From NCBI GenBank assembly GCA_947566645.1, contig CANOKL010000006.1, forward strand, positions 1 through 64,000: 64,000 nucleotides of DNA, in the 5' to 3' direction. The notes beneath the pieces were generated by a model. That model did no database searches, was not told the DNA's origin, and saw nothing but the letters and a program-made list of their open reading frames with translations. Of the stretch, positions 53,685 through 62,927 are shown piece by piece. The stretch comes from an uncultured Lachnospiraceae bacterium (lineage in GTDB: Bacteria; Bacillota; Clostridia; Lachnospirales; Lachnospiraceae). The stretch's first letter is position 1; every line of letters starts with the position of its first letter. The translations under genes and the position numbers were made by a program.

Positions 53685-54749
53685 CTACTCCAGATATTCA
53701 TTCGTGAATCCGGTATTCTCAGGAATCTTTTCTTCTGATAAGCCCTTCTCACTAATCCAGTTGTAAAATGCATTCCATCTTTCTGGATCTATGTATCCCC
53801 ATCTGTCCTCTTCCGCCTTATACTGGCCGGATATATATTCCTGGCTTGCCTGCACCATCTCCTTATCCAGCTCCGGCGCAGCCTGGCATAAAATCTCTGC
53901 GGCTTCGTCCACATTCTCTATGGCAGACTCATATCCTTTTTTCACAGCGCCAAGAAACGCTTTTGCGGTCTCCGGATTCTCCTTAAGCCAGTCCTGATTC
54001 CCGATTATCACAGGCGTATAATAGTCAAACACAGGATCTATATCCCGAAATGCAAAATAGTCTGTCTCAAGACCTGCGACCTCCGTAGCGATTCCGGCCC
54101 ATCCGTAGAAAATCCAGATTGCATCCACCGATTTGCTCTGCAGCGCCGACACCTCGTCCGTTACGGTGCTTGGGATTAATTCCACCTTGCTGAAATCTCC
54201 TCCGTCCTTCTCAACTACCTGTTTTAACGTTGCCTTTTCAATGTCCAGGTCCCAGGTGGCATATTTCTTCCCTTCCAGCCCCTTCGGCCTGTCGATTCCT
54301 TCTCCTTTACGTGACACAATCCCAGAGGTATTATGCTGGAGGACTGCAGCAACCGCTTCAATCGGAAGTGCGTCCTCTCCTGTCACTGCCGGCATCATGG
54401 TATCCTGAAAAGAAATGCCGAACTGTGCCTTTCCCGAAGCCACCAGCACCTCTGCACCGTCCTCTGGAGGCTGGACAATCTCTACCTCAAGACCTGCCTC
54501 CTGAAAATATCCCTTTTCCTGGGCCACATACAGTCCTGTGTGGTTCGTATTGGGCGTCCAGTCAAGAACCACTGTAATCTTCTTCGAATCCCCTGTCCCC
54601 TTCTCATCGTCTGAATCATTGTCTGTGTCATCTGACTCCTGGTTCTCTGCATCTTTCTGAACTGCCTTCTCTTCCTGATTGGCCGCGCATCCGGCCATGG
54701 TTCCCGCAAGAACTGCCGCCAATAGCACTGCCAGTAATTTCTGTCTCAT
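53685..54749 (-). CDS. thiY: Thiamine-precursor-binding lipoprotein (ThiY/NMT1-like)
   Basis: 354 aa from the ATG at 54749, with GGAGG six to seven bases upstream. Lipobox AGTMAGC (Cys near 20), then an acidic linker and the NMT1/THI5-like fold: VVLDWTPNTNHTGLYVAQEKGYFQEAGL is the family hallmark. It probably binds hydroxymethylpyrimidine or formylaminopyrimidine outside the cell. Its ATG overlaps the permease TGA. Confidence 0.88.
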   Translation of the reverse strand: MRQKLLAVLLAAVLAGTMAGCAANQEEKAVQKDAENQESDDTDNDSDDEKGTGDSKKITVVLDWTPNTNHTGLYVAQEKGYFQEAGLEVEIVQPPEDGAEVLVASGKAQFGISFQDTMMPAVTGEDALPIEAVAAVLQHNTSGIVSRKGEGIDRPKGLEGKKYATWDLDIEKATLKQVVEKDGGDFSKVELIPSTVTDEVSALQSKSVDAIWIFYGWAGIATEVAGLETDYFAFRDIDPVFDYYTPVIIGNQDWLKENPETAKAFLGAVKKGYESAIENVDEAAEILCQAAPELDKEMVQASQEYISGQYKAEEDRWGYIDPERWNAFYNWISEKGLSEEKIPENTGFTNEYLE

Positions 54750-55513
54750 CTGTTTTCCTCCTCCCACGGCATACTGATCCTCTGAAGTATATTTACAGCC
54801 CACATCAGGAACAGGCTGATTGCAGAAATCAGAAAGATCACCGCAAACATTTTGTCAAAGGAAAATGCCTTCTTCACTCTTGTCATATAAACTCCTAATC
54901 CGTTAAATCCGCCTAGCCATTCTGAAATCACAGCTCCCACCACTGCATAGGATACGGAAATCCGCAGGCTTGCAAAAAAAGAACCAAGCGCCCCCGGAAA
55001 CTTTACATACCGGAAAATCTGTGTCTTCGAAGCCCCCATGGACCGGAGCAGGCTGATGGTATCCTGATCCGATGCCCGGAACCCGTCCAAAAGACTTACT
55101 GTAATTGGGAAAAATGTGACAATTACAATCAGAATTACTTTCGGGAGCATCTCATATCCGAACCATAACACCAGAAGAGGTGCAATGGCTACAGTCGGCA
55201 CTGTCTGCGTCAGCACAATCAATGGGTAAACTGCCTGGTATAACCACTCAAAGCCGTCCATCAGCACTGCCGTCACAAACCCAACCAGAACGCCCACCGC
55301 CAGTCCGGCAAAAGCCTCAAGAAGCGTCACCCGCGCGTTGTCCATAAGCAGCGGAAAGTCTTCTGCAAATGCCTTCACCACCTCAAGGGGCGATGGCAGC
55401 AGAAACCCGGAAATCAACCCCGCCGCGCTGGCTGTCTGCCAAAGAGCCAGCAGCACAAGAACAGCTGTAGCCGGCAGAATCTTACTGGTGATGCTTTGTA
55501 ACTTTCTTTTCAA
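54746..55513 (-). CDS. thiX: ABC transporter permease, thiamine-precursor type (ThiX-like)
   Basis: 255-aa BPD_transp_1 permease with five to six membrane segments and the EAA-type loop GFRASDQDTISLLRSMGASKTQIFRYVKFPGAL. It overlaps the thiamine-binding protein gene upstream by 32 bases and the binding protein gene downstream by 3, so all are coupled. Confidence 0.88.
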   Translation of the reverse strand: MKRKLQSITSKILPATAVLVLLALWQTASAAGLISGFLLPSPLEVVKAFAEDFPLLMDNARVTLLEAFAGLAVGVLVGFVTAVLMDGFEWLYQAVYPLIVLTQTVPTVAIAPLLVLWFGYEMLPKVILIVIVTFFPITVSLLDGFRASDQDTISLLRSMGASKTQIFRYVKFPGALGSFFASLRISVSYAVVGAVISEWLGGFNGLGVYMTRVKKAFSFDKMFAVIFLISAISLFLMWAVNILQRISMPWEEENR

Positions 55514-55778
55514 TGGTCAGTACGTCTCCTTCCGGTCTGTAGGTAACCTTGATATAGGCCGCAACCGAAGGGGCACCCGCCCTGATGGCAATGTGCTGGC
55601 ATTCCTTTACAATATCCATCAATTCGTCATAGTCTCCTTCAATTGCCGTCTCAAAGGGACCCACATAATAATTCAGTCCTGTACCTTTGATATAGTCGAT
55701 CACCTCGTCTACAATCCTGATTAATTCCTCATCGTTTGCTGCCTCCGGCAATGACTGAATCGCTACACTTGCATTCAT
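55482..55778 (-). CDS. Thiamine-binding protein (YkoF/MTH1187 family)
   Basis: 98-aa small ferredoxin-like-fold protein: NASVAIQSLPEAANDEELIRIVDEVIDYIKGTGLNYYVGPFETAIEGDYDELMDIVKE is split here only by naming its parts: the N-terminal strand (NASVAIQSLP), the YVGPFETAIEG turn and the IRAGAPSVAAYIKV strand. Family members bind thiamine or its precursors in the cytosol. First gene after the TPP riboswitch. Confidence 0.85.
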   Translation of the reverse strand: MNASVAIQSLPEAANDEELIRIVDEVIDYIKGTGLNYYVGPFETAIEGDYDELMDIVKECQHIAIRAGAPSVAAYIKVTYRPEGDVLTIEKKVTKHHQ

Positions 55779-55879
55779 TTTTCTTTCCTCCTGTTATTAA
55801 AATTTTTTTTGAGAAAACCGATTCCTGTATCTTTGGAAGCTCTGCATACGAAAAACAACGTTTCCCATACCATAAGGAA

Positions 55880-55905
55880 AGCCCTGCCGGGACACCGGCA
55901 GGGCT
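55880..55905 (-). terminator. Terminator controlled by the TPP riboswitch
   Basis: AGCCCTGCCGG and its exact complement form an 11-bp stem with a four-base loop, followed on the minus strand by TTTCCTT. It lies between the aptamer and the first gene of the operon, as expected for transcriptional control. Confidence 0.75.
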
Positions 55906-55941
55906 ATATATTCCACTATGCATAAGGCATAAATCTTCTGT

Positions 55942-56032
55942 AAGTTCCTACGCTGGCATTATCCAGATCAGGTATAAGAGTCAAAGAAGCACTCTATTCT
56001 TTATCTCAGCCGGCCTGCCGCCAGCCCCTCTC
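55942..56032 (-). promoter_or_regulatory. TPP riboswitch (THI element)
   Basis: On the minus strand: GGGGCTGGCGG, CTGAGA (56004-56009), ACCTGAT (55967-55973) and GGATAATGCCAGCGTAGGAA in the conserved order of the TPP aptamer. It should turn off the downstream thiamine-precursor transporter when TPP is abundant. Confidence 0.95.
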
Positions 56033-56152
56033 TTCTTCATTCAGTTTTCAAAGTTTTCGTACAGCCATTTCCTCTGTACATGCTTTAGTCTACACTCCCT
56101 AGGTAAAAATGTCAAGTAGAATACTACAGATTCAGCAGCAATTATCTCAGCT

Positions 56153-56725
56153 TTATTCCAAAAAATATCCCATGTCAATGCGGACCTCTTTCTTTGTTAT
56201 GTCATTGTTAGAATAGCAGCAGCTGTCGAATCCTATGAGCCGGAATCCCTCATGCTCATAGAAGCTGATTGCAGCTGTATTGCAGGACTGTGTTTCCAGG
56301 ATAATTGCCCTCCGCTTCTCCAGAGCTGCCTGCTTTTTGGCCAGTGACATGAGTCTGTGTCCAATTCCCTGCCTTCTGAGCTTCTCATGCACCCACAGCT
56401 CTGTAACCATCAGGCGGTTGCTCCATTCCTCCGGGCAGACTTCAATGCAGGCCAGCAGCTCCCGCGCATCCCCTTCCTCTCCCACAATTCCCCATGCAAA
56501 AGCCTTCTCCCAGTGCGGCTGGTACAGCCTGTCAGGGAAATCATATTCCTCTGGATAATGGGATACCGGTGTGTCAAATCTCTGTCTTTGGATTCTGACA
56601 TCATATCCATCCGCATTCTTTCCAATCTCTACGTCAAAATAGTCCTCTGTTGTATACCTCATTGGTATCACAGTCCCTTCCCATTCGCTTTTCGGAAGGT
56701 GAATAATCTCCAGATTCTGTTTCAT
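56153..56725 (-). CDS. GNAT-family N-acetyltransferase
   Basis: 190 aa from ATG 56725, with GGAGGAG close upstream. The acetyl-CoA motif is VHEKLRRQGIGHRLMSLAKKQA (R-Q-G-I-G), followed by ILETQSCNTAAISFYEHEGF. The acceptor is unknown. It lies 115 bases after the giant helicase gene on the same strand, so co-transcription is possible but not shown. Confidence 0.87.
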   Translation of the reverse strand: MKQNLEIIHLPKSEWEGTVIPMRYTTEDYFDVEIGKNADGYDVRIQRQRFDTPVSHYPEEYDFPDRLYQPHWEKAFAWGIVGEEGDARELLACIEVCPEEWSNRLMVTELWVHEKLRRQGIGHRLMSLAKKQAALEKRRAIILETQSCNTAAISFYEHEGFRLIGFDSCCYSNNDITKKEVRIDMGYFLE

Positions 56726-56839
56726 AACTCCTCCTTTTGCGATCTCCTGATGCCTGCCCGCCGTATAGTGCAGATAAAAGACTCCCATGTCTCCTTTTCA
56801 AAGTGCTGCACAAGGCAGGTCCTCTTAAATATATTTGCA

Positions 56840-59800
56840 TCATACGCGTCCGCCCACCGTAAACCGTCTTTTTTCATCCTGCACAATTTCCCCTGTTTTC
56901 CGTCCATACTTCAGTCCTCTTTCCACCGCTGCCGCCAGTGCGGCTCCGCTGCGGGCATAACCCATTGTCCGGACTGTTTCCCGGATCAGTTCCTCTCTCC
57001 CCAGTGCACCCTTTTCACGTAAAGTACAGTAAACCGCATTTTTTAGTTCCTGCTGACAGATCTCATCTGCTGATCTTTTTTCGCCGGAATCCGCATCCTT
57101 CCGGTATACTCTGTACAGTTCCGGATCCTGGTCTTTTCTCCAGTAGAATTTTACCCCGGACTGCTTATTCACACGCGACGATGTCTTCTTCAGTGCCCTG
57201 TCAGTTGCCTCCAGAGTCTGTGCACTGGACCGTGCAATGTGAAAAGATCTGAGCGCCTTTTTCATCAGTCGGTCATAGGTGACTGGTGCCTCAGTATCTA
57301 TAATCTGCTGCAGTCTCCTGCTTATCACCGGAAGATTTTCTTTTTTCACATAATCTGCCGCAGACTGATCTGTAATCTCTACATCTGCAGACACATATTC
57401 CTCAATCCGGTACTCCGGCTCTTCTTGTTCCATATACCTGTCGTCAGGCGGAAATCCACTCCCTGCTGCTACTTTTCCTGCAGCTCTTCTGGCAGCCTCT
57501 CCCGGCTCAGATATCAGCCTCTCTCCAACCGCAACAATTGCTGTTTCATACTCTTTTAGTTCTTCCGGTTCTGTTATAACAGTCTCCCCTGCTTCTTTTA
57601 CTTCTGCCAGAGCATACTCATTTACTATGTCTGGTTCTACAGCTGCGGAAGCCTTCTCTGCCTTCTTCCAGTCTTCTTCCTCATATGCCCGTTCTTCACT
57701 CAACTCTTCCACTGGCTCTCCCTGGCACTGCCGGCGGGCCTCTTCCTTTCTTTCGGACAGAATTGTTGTAAGCTTCAGTAGCTCTTTCTCTCTGTTATCC
57801 CACCAGTCCATCGTCCACACACGATGCAGTCTCCATCCCAACGACTTCAGCACACTGATCTGTGCTACTTCACGGTCCTTTGTATTGGCAGACTGTCGGT
57901 AGGATTCCCCGTCCAGCAGAATCCCGAGCAGATATTCCTCTTCTTTGTAAGGATTAATTACTGCAATATCCACCTTAAACCGGGAATGCCCTACAGCCTT
58001 CTGATACTGATATCCGGCATCTGTGATATGCTGGCAGATATGTTCCATAATCCCCTGATCTTTTGAGACTGTGGTTTCTGCATACTCACCCTGCAGCCGT
58101 CCTTTCCCTGCAAACTCCAAAAAGTTTTTCAGAGACTCAACACCTCTTGATTTTGTACGTCTCAGGTTAATCATTTCAGCTGTCATGATGGTAAATACCA
58201 TCATTTCGGATCTTGCACGGGATACTGCAACATTCAGCCTCTTATAACCCCCGTCTTTATTGAGCGGTCCAAAGTTCAAGGACATCCTGCCGTCGGCATC
58301 CGGGCCAAATGCAATGGAGAACAAAATCACATCTCTCTCATCCCCCTGGACATTTTCCAGATTCTTGACAAATACAGGCTCTTCCCCTGTATTCGCCCAT
58401 TTATCAAATTCAGCATCCCTCTGATATTCCTCCTGAAGCAGATCCTCGATCAGGATCTGCTGGCTGATATTAAAGGTTACAACTCCTACTGACTGCCCCG
58501 TAAGCTCCGGATCCTGATATCTTCTCCTGATATCAGCAACGATTGCCCTGGCTTCCCCTCTGTTCACACGTCCTTTGCCGCGCTCAAAAAAACCTTCCGT
58601 CTTTACCAGGCTGACGCGCCTTTCCCTGTCATTCACGGACGGGAAAGTAAGCATGGCATTTTCATAAAATTCCTGGTTGCTAAAGGCAATCAGGCTCTCA
58701 TGGCGGCTCCTGTAATGCCAGTGCAGATAAGTCTGCGGCATACCCAGCGCCAGGCAGTCATCCAGAATACTGTCCAGGTCCTCAATATCCAGGTTCTCTT
58801 CATCCACCTTATTTCCTGCAAAAAAGCTGGTAGGAGGCATCTGGTTCGGATCGCCTGCTATCACCGCATTTTTGCCGCGCGCCAGTACACCGACCGCTTT
58901 ACAGGTCGGAAGCTGTGATGCCTCATCAAAGATCACAATGTCAAATAAATCATTCTCTGCTTTCAAGTACTGCGCAGCCGAAATGGGACTCATAAGCATA
59001 CACGGGCATAGCCTGGGGAGTACATGGGGAATCTGCTCAAATAGAGTCCGGATTGCCACTCCTCTGCCGTTACTGCTAATGGCTCTGCGCAAAAGATTCA
59101 GCTCTTTGCTTATCTCTACAGATTCGCCGGATACAGGAAGCTGGTGGGTGAGCCTGTAGAACATTTCATCCTTTGTAAACTCCAGAAACTCCTGATCCAG
59201 CTTTTTAAACTGCGCGATCCTCTCGTTAAATCCAGTTCCTGTGAATCCATTCAGGACAGGCTCTTTTTCAATGACAGACAAAATAATTGCCCTGTAAACA
59301 GACCGCAGATATACGCAGATCACATCATCATGGGACATACCTGCCTCATAAGCATCGCATACCGGCGAAAGTCCCCTGTCTCTGCACTCATCTGCAAACT
59401 GCCGGTAAACAATCCAGTCCTTGATATAAGAAGCATTTTCAAGTATACAGCTGCAAAGCCTTAAGCGGCTCTCCAGCCAGCCTTCAGTCCCGTCTTCAAA
59501 CTCCAGCTCCAGGAGCTCCTGCGCCTGGGCTTCTATGCGCTGGACTTCCGTCAGACTCCCAAGCAGATTTTTTGCATGCTGAACACATGCCTGAAGCAGT
59601 CCCTGCCCGGAAAGCTTTCGCCGCTGCCCGGAATATTTCTCCAGTGTCTGCATCTGTCCGCGAATATATTCTTTATAAGCTATCAGGGAATCCTTGTCAG
59701 GATAATCCTTGATCAAAGCCTTCCATTCATATGACAGAGCCTCTTCCATGGTCTGCAGCTCCTGTAGCTCCTGCTGATAAAACATCACGTCCGTCAGATA

Positions 59801-62800
59801 GGCAGGAATTCTGTCTGTCTCAACCGAAAAGGAGGCATATGCCTGAAGTTCAGAGGTAAGTAACGCTAATGCCTTTTTCTTGCCAAAGAATTTTTTATTT
59901 GCCTCATCATACTTTAAACGGAAGCTGCTCATATCCATACGGAGAAAGTTCTCACTCCACCAAGTCTGAAATGCCTCTCTCTTTTTGGAAAATGCTGACT
60001 GGCGCTCTAAAAATGCCAGCGGTTCCTCAAACTCTCTGTCCACATGATCTGTATTTATCAAAAATACCGGAATCTCTTCTGCAGCAACTATGCTGCGCGC
60101 ACAGTTACAGACATTTTGCCACTCTGTTTCAACGGCAGGCGTGCCAAGCTCCATCTGCCCTGCAAAAGGAATTGCCTCACTCCGGAACTCTTCCAGGGCA
60201 TTGCGATAGGCCTGCATAGTAGCATCCAGGTCAAATTTCATCCTTTGGCTGTACTCTGTTTTATGTACCACGGACAGGGGATGCCCACATGGATGGCCAA
60301 TGGCTTTTCCTGCAGCAACCAGCCTCTCCAGGCTATGCATCTGATTCTCCAGGTCACTCTCTGTCAGCATGCCTGCATATGTATGGTCAAACCAGATATC
60401 CCTTCCCAGTTCCGGAATCATTTCATAGAGATCTATGAGCTGCCGCAGGCTTTTTCCAAATGGTCTTTTTATATGCAGTGCTTTTACGTAAGCATCCAGC
60501 TCCATCCGCATCCTCTGGATATCCTGTATCTTTTTCTCATAATCAGTCGGGAAATCACATACTGCTGTCTCCAGACCGCGTTTTAATTGATCAAGTACAG
60601 CCTTCTTCGTCGCCTTATTAGAGTGCAGCTCCAGGCAGAAGTTCTGAATGCCAAGCGCCTCCAGCCTCTTCTGAACCACCTGAAGCGCTGCCATCTTCTC
60701 TGCAACAAAGAGAACCGTTTTCCCCTTTGCCAGTGCATTGGAAATCATGGCGGTAATCGTCTGGGATTTACCTGTTCCCGGAGGTCCGTGCAGCACGAAG
60801 CTCACCCCCGCTGCTGCCATATTAATTGCGCGAAGCTGGGAAGCATCCACAGTAACCGGCAAGTATGCCGTATCTGTATCCACACTTTCCGGTACCGTGC
60901 AGTCCCACTCCACGGCTCCGCTTATCAGGCTGTGGACGATCTTATTCTTCTCCAGGAAATCCCTTCTGCTGTGAATGTCGTTCCACATCACAAACTGAGA
61001 AAAGGAAAAATTCCCAATAAATCCTGCTTCCACCACATCCCACATAGGAAGATTCATTACCTCATGGCGAAGGATGGCAAAGATTCTTGGCAGATCCAGT
61101 CCGTATTCATCTGTGGGCGGGGGATTCAGTCCATGAATCTGTATTGCAAAGCTCTGCTTTAAAAACTCCAGCAATGTAATGTTAATCTTGGCATCCTCAT
61201 CCCTCATGCGCATGGCATAACCCTTACTGGCAGATTTTCTTACAATATCAATCGGAACAAGCACAACCGGGGCATAACGGACTACGGCATCCGGTCTGCT
61301 TTCAAACCAGCGCAGCAGACCCAGAGCCAGATATAACATGCCTGCACCATTCTCTTCCATAGAAGTCTTTGCAGAACGATACAGCTTCGTCAGGGAACTG
61401 TTCAGCTCTTTTTCTGTGTAAAAAGAGTGCAGCCTTTTGTGCCTACCCTCCAACGCAATAAAATCCGCAAGATTCCCAGGCTCCCCTAATGCTTCCACAG
61501 GGATTTCTCCGTCATCTGGAACAGAGATGTCTGCCGGCCTTGGCAGCACCAGGAATTCCTCGCCTTCTGTAAGGGCATTCTCTAATGTGCTGACATCCGG
61601 GGAAAGCAGTGGAACGACTGCCCTGGTCACCCGCAGATTAATCAGCATATTTCTAAGGCTCAGATCCAACAGCTTTCTTTCCCACTGTTCCTGCTTTGTA
61701 GCAGCACCTTTCCCGGAAGAATCTGGCAAATCAAAGGTTTCCCCCACTACACTGGGCTTATCCGTGATATCCCTCTGATTTCTGTCCTCATGCCGGACCT
61801 CGAACCCGTCAGCTGTCTTCACTCGCATGGGAAGTGGGCGGACTCCCATGCTCCTGGCACGTTTTACATCTATAACAAAGGCAAAATCCTTATAATTTGC
61901 CACATTATGTTCTGCCAGTGTGACTGCTTCGTCAAAGCTCCTGGACTTTCCTGCACACATGGCTGTGCATTCCACTACAATGAGTTCATGAATTCCCTTA
62001 GACATTCTCTTTTCCAACTGGGAAGGATCTTCCATAATCATTTCAGGGAACGACTCGTCAATCAGCCACACACCAGGAAAAATGTGCCCCCGCATCATGA
62101 CCATAACCGGATTTAATCCCATGGCCTCCAGGCATGCCACATAAAACAGCGTCATATCCATACAGGTTCCCAGGTGCTGATCCAGCACAGCGTCCACCAG
62201 GCGGATCCTCTGCCCGATCTTCTCAAAGCTCGAAGGCGGCTCTGCATAAATAATATTTTTCTGCTGAATGGCTGCATAAGCCGCTGCTGCCATATGCTTT
62301 ACACGGTTCGGTCCGCCATGCTGGTATCCGGCCAGAGAAGGATCCTTCGTCCACTTTTCCAGATAATTTGCAGCAAGGCCCAACATACTTGTAACTGCAT
62401 AATGATTCGGCATAACAAACGCCGTGAGAAGTTCAGGGGTGTATTGCAGCCCCGGCCATTCATCAAATGCCAGTACCGTGACACTCACTTTCTCTGAAAG
62501 AAGCTGCTCATTTCCTGCACAGATGCTGATTGTCATCTGACAGATAACTCTCTCTGTCAATGATGCCAGGTAATCTGCATTTACCATAACATCCAGTTTC
62601 TTAAAGTGCCTCTCCTCCTCCGGCTTCATTTTGTCAATACCAAACACAAGCTTTTCTGTCAGTCCATTTTCTGAGCTGACTTCTACGGCAAGCTGGTCAA
62701 GGTCTGCCCCGGAGGTATTCTTAAGGCAGATATCCCTGACAATACGTGCTCCGTTATGAATCGCCGCATAGGTCAGCACATCATCAATCTCACAGCTGAT

Positions 62801-62848
62801 CTGCAACCCGTTCTCTGACGTTCTTACGTCAGTCTGTTTTTCTTCCAT
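56840..62848 (-). CDS. Giant DUF4011-type SF1 helicase/nuclease with N-terminal transglutaminase-like domain
   Basis: 2002 aa. About 150-330 is a transglutaminase-like domain (LGTCMDMTLFYVACLEAMGLNP, then RGHIFPGVWLID; Cys-His-Asp order). DUF4011 follows at about 395-640 (WERKLLDLSLRNMLINLR). SF1 helicase lobes: Walker A LHGPPGTGKSQTI near 686, Walker B DIVIFDEASQLP near 1304, and later motifs VVTFNISQQ, NVQGDERDVILFS and RLNVAVSRAR. A Vsr-like nuclease at about 1613-1686 has FKVDIAVINP and GILLDGESY plus the DRE-type helix. A DUF3320-like end is near 1850-1915. The combination is found in predicted defence proteins; the function of this protein is unproven. It has no obvious methylase or phage gene beside it. 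Confidence 0.85.
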   Translation of the reverse strand: MEEKQTDVRTSENGLQISCEIDDVLTYAAIHNGARIVRDICLKNTSGADLDQLAVEVSSENGLTEKLVFGIDKMKPEEERHFKKLDVMVNADYLASLTERVICQMTISICAGNEQLLSEKVSVTVLAFDEWPGLQYTPELLTAFVMPNHYAVTSMLGLAANYLEKWTKDPSLAGYQHGGPNRVKHMAAAAYAAIQQKNIIYAEPPSSFEKIGQRIRLVDAVLDQHLGTCMDMTLFYVACLEAMGLNPVMVMMRGHIFPGVWLIDESFPEMIMEDPSQLEKRMSKGIHELIVVECTAMCAGKSRSFDEAVTLAEHNVANYKDFAFVIDVKRARSMGVRPLPMRVKTADGFEVRHEDRNQRDITDKPSVVGETFDLPDSSGKGAATKQEQWERKLLDLSLRNMLINLRVTRAVVPLLSPDVSTLENALTEGEEFLVLPRPADISVPDDGEIPVEALGEPGNLADFIALEGRHKRLHSFYTEKELNSSLTKLYRSAKTSMEENGAGMLYLALGLLRWFESRPDAVVRYAPVVLVPIDIVRKSASKGYAMRMRDEDAKINITLLEFLKQSFAIQIHGLNPPPTDEYGLDLPRIFAILRHEVMNLPMWDVVEAGFIGNFSFSQFVMWNDIHSRRDFLEKNKIVHSLISGAVEWDCTVPESVDTDTAYLPVTVDASQLRAINMAAAGVSFVLHGPPGTGKSQTITAMISNALAKGKTVLFVAEKMAALQVVQKRLEALGIQNFCLELHSNKATKKAVLDQLKRGLETAVCDFPTDYEKKIQDIQRMRMELDAYVKALHIKRPFGKSLRQLIDLYEMIPELGRDIWFDHTYAGMLTESDLENQMHSLERLVAAGKAIGHPCGHPLSVVHKTEYSQRMKFDLDATMQAYRNALEEFRSEAIPFAGQMELGTPAVETEWQNVCNCARSIVAAEEIPVFLINTDHVDREFEEPLAFLERQSAFSKKREAFQTWWSENFLRMDMSSFRLKYDEANKKFFGKKKALALLTSELQAYASFSVETDRIPAYLTDVMFYQQELQELQTMEEALSYEWKALIKDYPDKDSLIAYKEYIRGQMQTLEKYSGQRRKLSGQGLLQACVQHAKNLLGSLTEVQRIEAQAQELLELEFEDGTEGWLESRLRLCSCILENASYIKDWIVYRQFADECRDRGLSPVCDAYEAGMSHDDVICVYLRSVYRAIILSVIEKEPVLNGFTGTGFNERIAQFKKLDQEFLEFTKDEMFYRLTHQLPVSGESVEISKELNLLRRAISSNGRGVAIRTLFEQIPHVLPRLCPCMLMSPISAAQYLKAENDLFDIVIFDEASQLPTCKAVGVLARGKNAVIAGDPNQMPPTSFFAGNKVDEENLDIEDLDSILDDCLALGMPQTYLHWHYRSRHESLIAFSNQEFYENAMLTFPSVNDRERRVSLVKTEGFFERGKGRVNRGEARAIVADIRRRYQDPELTGQSVGVVTFNISQQILIEDLLQEEYQRDAEFDKWANTGEEPVFVKNLENVQGDERDVILFSIAFGPDADGRMSLNFGPLNKDGGYKRLNVAVSRARSEMMVFTIMTAEMINLRRTKSRGVESLKNFLEFAGKGRLQGEYAETTVSKDQGIMEHICQHITDAGYQYQKAVGHSRFKVDIAVINPYKEEEYLLGILLDGESYRQSANTKDREVAQISVLKSLGWRLHRVWTMDWWDNREKELLKLTTILSERKEEARRQCQGEPVEELSEERAYEEEDWKKAEKASAAVEPDIVNEYALAEVKEAGETVITEPEELKEYETAIVAVGERLISEPGEAARRAAGKVAAGSGFPPDDRYMEQEEPEYRIEEYVSADVEITDQSAADYVKKENLPVISRRLQQIIDTEAPVTYDRLMKKALRSFHIARSSAQTLEATDRALKKTSSRVNKQSGVKFYWRKDQDPELYRVYRKDADSGEKRSADEICQQELKNAVYCTLREKGALGREELIRETVRTMGYARSGAALAAAVERGLKYGRKTGEIVQDEKRRFTVGGRV

Positions 62849-62927
62849 CGTAAAGCCCCCATTCCTCTATGGCACTGCGCCGCGTATGCAGATTTCACTG
62901 GCACAAATCCGGCGCAGCATTGGTACA

